64,000 bases of DNA from Leucocoprinus leucothites (taxonomy: Eukaryota > Basidiomycota > Agaricomycetes > Agaricales > Agaricaceae), in assembly GCA_013368445.1 (NCBI GenBank), contig JAACJO010000008.1:558001-622000 (forward strand). The letters are read 5' to 3'. Shown in pieces: positions 58,709 through 64,000 of this stretch (position 1 is the stretch's first letter; the number at the start of each line of letters is the position of its first letter). Below the pieces are notes generated by a model. It saw only the letters and a program-made list of their open reading frames with translations, did not search any database and was not told the origin of the DNA. The position numbers and the translations under genes are program-made.

Positions 58709-61700
58709 TCAGAGTAGATCAACGGTATTCCTACTTTCAGATATAATCGCGGTCGGTTTACCCTCGAAACTCAAGAAGTCACCATGTGCAACCGCAACAA
58801 GATCAGAATTCCCATTCTTTAAACCCAAGAGCTTCTCCAGATTGGTAGAGGCTAATGCAAGTGCTTGCTCATATGATACATTATCTTCGCCAGCCTCCAG
58901 AGCAACCTAGAAATACTGATTAGCTGATTGCGTCACATGAGGCAGTGAGTTATCTTACCCAACCAGCGTCGAAGCGAATGTTCCTTGCACTCCAAGATTC
59001 TTCAATCCCAATCCCAACCGTAACGTTATGACGAAGGAGAGTGGTGACTGCATTGTCCTTAGTGAGGGGAGGGCCGGGAAGGATCCTCCTTGATTTCCAG
59101 GTATAAGGGAAAGGTCGAACGGGGCGCAGAATGACGCCAATGCCGGCAGCTCCAATCTCCTTTGCCAGAATATGGGCCTCTGATCCGCCTACAAATGTGA
59201 AATGAATATGATTCCTGTTATTAGACTCAAGTTCTTGTTTGAGCTTGATCAAGGTTGCCATGATGTCTGCACTATCCACATTAATGACCAGTGGCAGTTC
59301 ACCCTAATTGACGAGCTTGATTGAATTTTGAGCTAATAGGATGTAAAATTGAACGCACCTTCACAATCATACCGAACGCCTCGCCAAGAGCACCACTGCC
59401 CTCGCCATTGAGGAGACGACGAAGCAGGCCGATCTGAGTGCTGACACTGGGCTTGGTGAAAGCACCAATCGTCACGTGGACCGCGGTCTCCTCTTGAAGC
59501 ACAGCACCTGGAGAAAGCTTGTGGAACACTCCAGTCGAGAAAGCAGTCCCAAGTCCAGAAAGGAAGCCGGAGGACATGGGGGAGGAAATACCAGCTGTTA
59601 CACCAGCACGGTAGGCGAGCCTGTAGAGAATCATGAGACAAAATTATCTGCTTAAAGTAAAATAATCTTCATACTGAGCATCTCGGGAGGAGTACTGGAG
59701 TCCATCAACGGCACGGATAAGGCTGCCATCGCCTCCAACAATTTCTGGCACATTCTTCGTGAGCGGATCAATAACTGAGCCATCTTCAGTAGACGGCTCC
59801 TGCTCAATCTCCTGGAGGCCCAAGGGACTGCCGAAACTTGTCAAGGCAGGCCTGTAGACGGTTTTAGCTTGGTGTCTACTTGACGATCCTGGGCCACTTA
59901 CGCGATACTCCCACCATGCAGGTCAATAAATTTTACCCGAAGGCTTTCAGTTTCGGCCTTGGCTGTTCTGCTGCAAATACTATCACCAGACCCAACACAA
60001 ACGACTTTGCCGTCCTTAACCAAAACATGACCCGACTTGCGCTCGTCGGACAAGATTTGGGCGATTTCGCCATCCTTTCCGCACATGTGCACGTGGCCCA
60101 CATTGGTGAAGAAGATGGCCTGGGGTCCAAGTGACTGATGGGTGAGAGGTGGCAAGCCATCATACTCGACAGCACGTCGGGCCTCCTCGTCAAAGTTGGG
60201 TGTCTCAGGAGCCTTTTGGGCATGTGCAGGCTTTGGGGTCACATGTGGATCCCTAAGTTGTGCAATGCCGTCAATAAAAACTTGCTGGGGAGCAGCGCCT
60301 AGCGCGAGTGGATGACTGTCCCAGATGACAATGTCTGAACGTGGAGATTGAGTATATGTGTAACAAGTCGAGATTTACTGAGTATTTGACTAACCGGCGT
60401 CATAACCTGTTTTGATGAAGCCGATCCTGTGGTCCATTCCCAAAATTGTGGCTGGGGTGGTAGTCACAGATGCCAAAGCAAGGTTTGAAGCTAAACCGTA
60501 GAAATGAGCTTGTTGAGCTTCATGAATCAAGTGCCTTGAGTTGAGAACGGAGTGATCGCTCTATATGTAGACTGGTCGTTGGATATTTCATCACCTAAGG
60601 CGCATAACGTACCTTCATGACGACTTGGAAACCGTTATCGGTCAAGATGCGGGGTGCAAATTCAGAACCCCTGTAGGCCTCACGCTTGTATCTACCATTG
60701 GTGGCAAAGAGCGCAATGCCCGGCGTTTTGCCTATATTAACCTGACTCGATCATTAGTAGCAAGCTTGAGCAAAAAACGACATACCATAAGCTTTTTTGA
60801 GTAGATCTGGGACTAAATAGGTCTCGTGTGCATGATGGAATGCAGCAAGAGAGAATTTGAATTCATTGGTAAGCTGATTTAGTCTGAGCAAGTGATTTAT
60901 TTTACGAGCAGAAACAAGAACACATACTCGGACCATGCCATCCAAGTCGACAGCCTCATAGCAATGGTTGTGAACCTAGTTCAATGTCTGAGCATCTTAA
61001 ACAGTACCGGTACTTTCAGGCACTGACCTTGACACGGCCTCGCAATACATCGACCAATGCCTCCCATTGTAAGTTTTCGGGGAAGGGGCCGAGATCCTTC
61101 CACTCTCCTGCTGAGGCCTTCTCGCAATAGGTGTCCTGTTCCTCTTTAACCTTTCGAGCGGTATCGTATCTAGATTCAAATTAGCTCCTTGCTGAACTCC
61201 ATCAAGGTAAAAACTCGGACGGACGCTTCTCGGAAAGCCCATTGAGTATCCATGCGGGTTCCCGCATAAACGCGACCTCAAGGCAAATGTTAGCGTGTGC
61301 ATACGCAGTAGAAATTATATACTTACTTGGGTTTTCACCTGGATGGAATGACAGTCAAAACGCGAGGCTATTGAAGAGGTTCATAAACGCACCACAAGCA
61401 TGCCTATTTATGATAAGTAACCTCCACGTAACAAGTCTAGAAGTACTCACTTCATTTGGCGCCATCGAGGAGGCAAAGACGGATCGACGCGGGTTCCATT
61501 GATGGTGAAAGGTGGTTCCAGTAACATGGAGCTCGTAGAGCGCTCGTGAGTAGGCCGCAGCTTGATTGGGAATGCCTGCCCACCTAAAACAAATAGCTCA
61601 ACCTATATTCTAGAAAGACAAGAGGTAGAACTTACCGATAGCATTGGCAGATCCAGGAAGAATGTTCGCCGTCGTAAGCCCGCCCGAGATGGAGAGCTGG

Positions 61701-62373
61701 TAGGAGTCATCATGAGTGTTCAAACCGTCCAAGCTACGAAGCCAGGGAAGGGCAAGTCCTTTCAGAGAGTTGACATCATCCGAGCCTTCGAAGTCGGGTG
61801 CGCTTCCAACTCCGAGATGGGAGTGCATGTCTACGACTCTAGAGAAAACATATTGATTTCCAAATACGTTCAAGCACTAGAGAAAACGCACCCAGGTGTC
61901 ACCCATGCTCCGTTCGCGTCCACAGTAAAAAGGCCGGTGAAGCCGTTGAGATAAGACGGTTCAATGTCCCCAATGGCCTGGATAAGACCCTGGTCAATAA
62001 GAATATCACCTCTGACTACCTCAAAGCCAGAAACGCGTCCGGTCCAGATGGTCGCGTTCCTAATAAGAGTGGGAGGTGTTCCAGCTTCGAAACGGTCGGA
62101 TGTAGTGCGTTTATGGAAGTCGCTGGGAGGACCAGCAGGTATCTTCAGCTGGCGGCATTGATCCAATATTTCTTGCGCATTATAGGGCATATTTTTCAGG
62201 CGCACGTTGACCTCCATGAGCTCATAGACGCTGTGGACGAAAAGGAGAGCGAGAATAGCCATACTCGACCAGAGGAATGTTTGCACAAGCAAATACAACC
62301 TCCGAAAGTTTTTGGAATATGGCTCGCGCATCCTGGGGCGCACAGAGGTGATAGGGTGTGGTATCTTCTCCAT
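58709..62373 (-). CDS. Membrane-anchored tandem amidohydrolase-like protein
   Basis: A many-exon minus-strand gene of very roughly 950-1,000 residues. Residues ~27-50 (LYLLVQTFLWSSMAILALLF) form a signal anchor. The first module is an amidohydrolase: composite-domain start LIRNATIWTG, GDILIDQGLIQAIGDI, then VTPGVVDMHSHLGVGS with the HxH metal pair, GGLTTANILPGSANAIGGQ, VHNHCYEAVDLDGMVRL, FHHAHETYLVPDLLKKAYG and SDHSVLNSRHLI, ending in GYDADIVIWDSHPLALGAAP. A second, related module follows (GHVLVKDGKVVCVGSG, then GGSIAPALTSFGSPLGL, YRAGVTAGISSPMS). Basidiomycete relatives are often annotated 'carbohydrate esterase 9' or 'composite domain of metallo-dependent hydrolase'. Substrate unknown. It shares a 171-base divergent promoter with ERCC1. 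Start ATG 62371-62373; stop TGA 58709-58711. Confidence 0.85.
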
Positions 62374-62544
62374 TGCGCCAGTTCAGACGCGATGGAGTTG
62401 CAGTTGAGTGAAGTAGACGTGGGGAAGGATGATCCTCAGGCTATAAAAGGTTCTGCCCGGAAGCTTAGTCGGTTCCACCCAACTGGGCGTTCGGCCCGCC
62501 CTAGAATTACAGTCAAGTGCCGGCAGCGCTATTTATACCTCTTC

Positions 62545-63804
62545 ATGCCACCTGCTCTTGCGCCTCCTGTCGTCGTCCCAAATTCTGGCAATAACATCGT
62601 CGTGAACCCCTGTCAGGTATGTTTTTGACTTGAATACTGAAAGTAAATGTGCTATACGTGACAGAGGGGAAATCCAGTCCTTGAATGTATACGAAATGTT
62701 GGGAAGGAGTTTGGGGACACTCCAGCCGACTATCAAGTTGGAAGAACGACGGGTATCTTGTTTCTAAGGTGAGGAAGATTCCATGCAAATAACAACATTC
62801 ATTCATTCATCCTCTCATGTAGCCTTCGGTACCACCGTTTACACCCTGAATATATTCTCACACGCATTGAAAAACTTGGGCATTCATACGACCGTCGCTT
62901 TCTCCTAATCCTTTGTGATATTGTACGCTCACCAGCCTTGTCCTGGCGGCACCCTCGCTAACTTCGCACTCAGGAACAGCATCGAGACCCTATACGGGAA
63001 CTCACAAAGGTCTGCATTGAGCATCCCCACCATTCCCTTCATAGTACACTCTAACATCAAGAATTGACTCAGTCATGCCTCATCAACAATATTACTATCA
63101 TAATCGCTTTTTCGTATGCATCTCAAGCCTCTGATAAGAAATGCCTCGTCAACTGACACTCCGGTGGATTCCAGAAACGACGAAGCCGGACACTACCTCA
63201 CCATGTACAAACAATATGATTCTAAGCCGCCCGACATGATCAAAGAACGCGTTGACAAGGACTACAACGCAATTCTCCGCAGCGCCCTGACTAGTATCCC
63301 AAAAGTTAACAAGACCGACGTGGAAACATTACGTTCAACCTTTGGAGTAAGTAGGTGCATCCCTGGTGTGTATATACCACTTCACGTGCTGATTCATTGG
63401 ACGCAGAGCTTCGCCAACATGTCAAAAGCCACATCTGATCAGTTCCGCAATCTCCCTGGTTTTGGTCAGGTCAAAGTCAGGAATATTGAGAACGCTTTCA
63501 AAAAACCTTTTCGTAACGACGCTACGACTAAACTCACAGACCTTCCATACCCTAGTCCGTCTCGAAATCGGACACAAGCACAAGAACGTGCTTCTGCCAC
63601 CAATCAAAGTGGTAGTTCCATCGCTATTACCCAGGGGCAAACATCGGCGTCTGGCTCATCCAAGCCCCCCGTGAACCAAGCCCCACTTGGGATATTGAGT
63701 TAGAATTGAGCGATGACGAGATTCGTGAGGTCATGGGTGCCGGACCATCCGAACGTTCAGGACCCAGTGGACAGCAGCCTTTCGACATTGATCTTGATCC
63801 TTAA
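62545..63804 (+). CDS. RAD10: DNA repair protein ERCC1 / RAD10
   Basis: A multi-exon gene of roughly 310-320 residues starting [24 protein letters not shown]1/Rad10 is the non-catalytic partner of XPF/Rad1 in the structure-specific nuclease of nucleotide-excision and crosslink repair. The central domain reads [56 protein letters not shown] and [20 protein letters not shown], lacking the XPF nuclease motif as expected. The tandem helix-hairpin-helix follows ([40 protein letters not shown]). The C-terminal tail is acidic. Between the frame ending NQAPLG and the acidic tail a join is needed: excising 63613-63665 (approximate) gives [20 protein letters not shown] and a stop at 63802-63804. That last intron is inferred. 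Confidence 0.93.
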
Positions 63805-64000
63805 ATAATTTTTGGACGTTGGTGAATCATTGACGAAGATAAGAAGCTATTTTTCATGCTTGCACTAATATATACCAAATAATCATAACAATGCTGCGAG
63901 TGAGGGAAGTCACAAGGCAATGTAGGGTAAAGAAAAAGAAAAACCCCCGATTAACTCCGTGTAATGTATGATTACCAAGTACTAAAGTATCATCAAGTTT

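Noticed and set aside
1..64000. CRISPR array, prophage, insertion sequence or biosynthetic cluster
   Set aside because: The DNA is eukaryotic with spliceosomal introns. No regularly spaced repeats, transposase, polyketide synthase, NRPS or terpene synthase was seen.

Overview
The window is nuclear DNA from a filamentous basidiomycete, most likely an Agaricomycete. The evidence is dense protein-coding genes broken by many short GT-AG introns (typically 46-57 bases where I could close the reading frame), two Zn2Cys6 regulators, an AA9 lytic polysaccharide monooxygenase, and fungal versions of conserved eukaryotic machinery. The LPMO fits a saprotrophic or otherwise plant-wall-associated life style, but the species cannot be named from the sequence alone. 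All gene models were spliced by eye: I joined exons where a short GT-AG intron restores a recognisable protein. Function calls come from remembered family motifs, not from a search.

Layout. 1-6 kb: start of a COG2 homologue (cut by the window edge), a PRKRIP1-like protein, a secreted AA9 LPMO, the ankyrin/methyltransferase RMT2 and the TRAPP subunit BET5. 6-13 kb: a Fun30/SMARCAD1 remodeller (minus strand), a long intergenic stretch, and a mitochondrial-carrier-like protein. 13-18 kb: a gene-poor island around a small Zn2Cys6 regulator. 18-29 kb: a compact block with U2AF small subunit, ALG14, CDC23/APC8, a GLTSCR1-domain chromatin protein, a CLC chloride channel/antiporter and SmD3. 29-33 kb: one weak hypothetical gene and about 2.9 kb without a convincing gene. 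33-40 kb: SDHAF4, a large Zn2Cys6 fungal_trans regulator, NSA2 and YIP1. 40-51 kb: one giant minus-strand gene for the bridge-like lipid transfer protein Csf1. 51-58 kb: an NDUFAF8-like twin-CX9C protein, a DUF1746 (Dsc4-like) membrane protein, a tetraspan protein of unknown function and a class II histone deacetylase (Hda1 type). 58-64 kb: an uncertain small gene, a membrane-anchored tandem amidohydrolase and ERCC1/RAD10.

The genes do not form a metabolic cluster. They are mostly housekeeping functions (secretory pathway, splicing, chromatin, mitochondria, ribosome assembly, DNA repair) packed head-to-head or tail-to-tail. I found no clear mobile element, CRISPR, tRNA or rRNA gene.

The most interesting observations are two 6-nucleotide coding microexons (NSA2 and SmD3), an amidohydrolase with a second, metal-ligand-less copy of the domain in the same chain, a carrier protein whose signature motifs are eroded in two of three repeats, and an isolated regulator in a gene-poor island.
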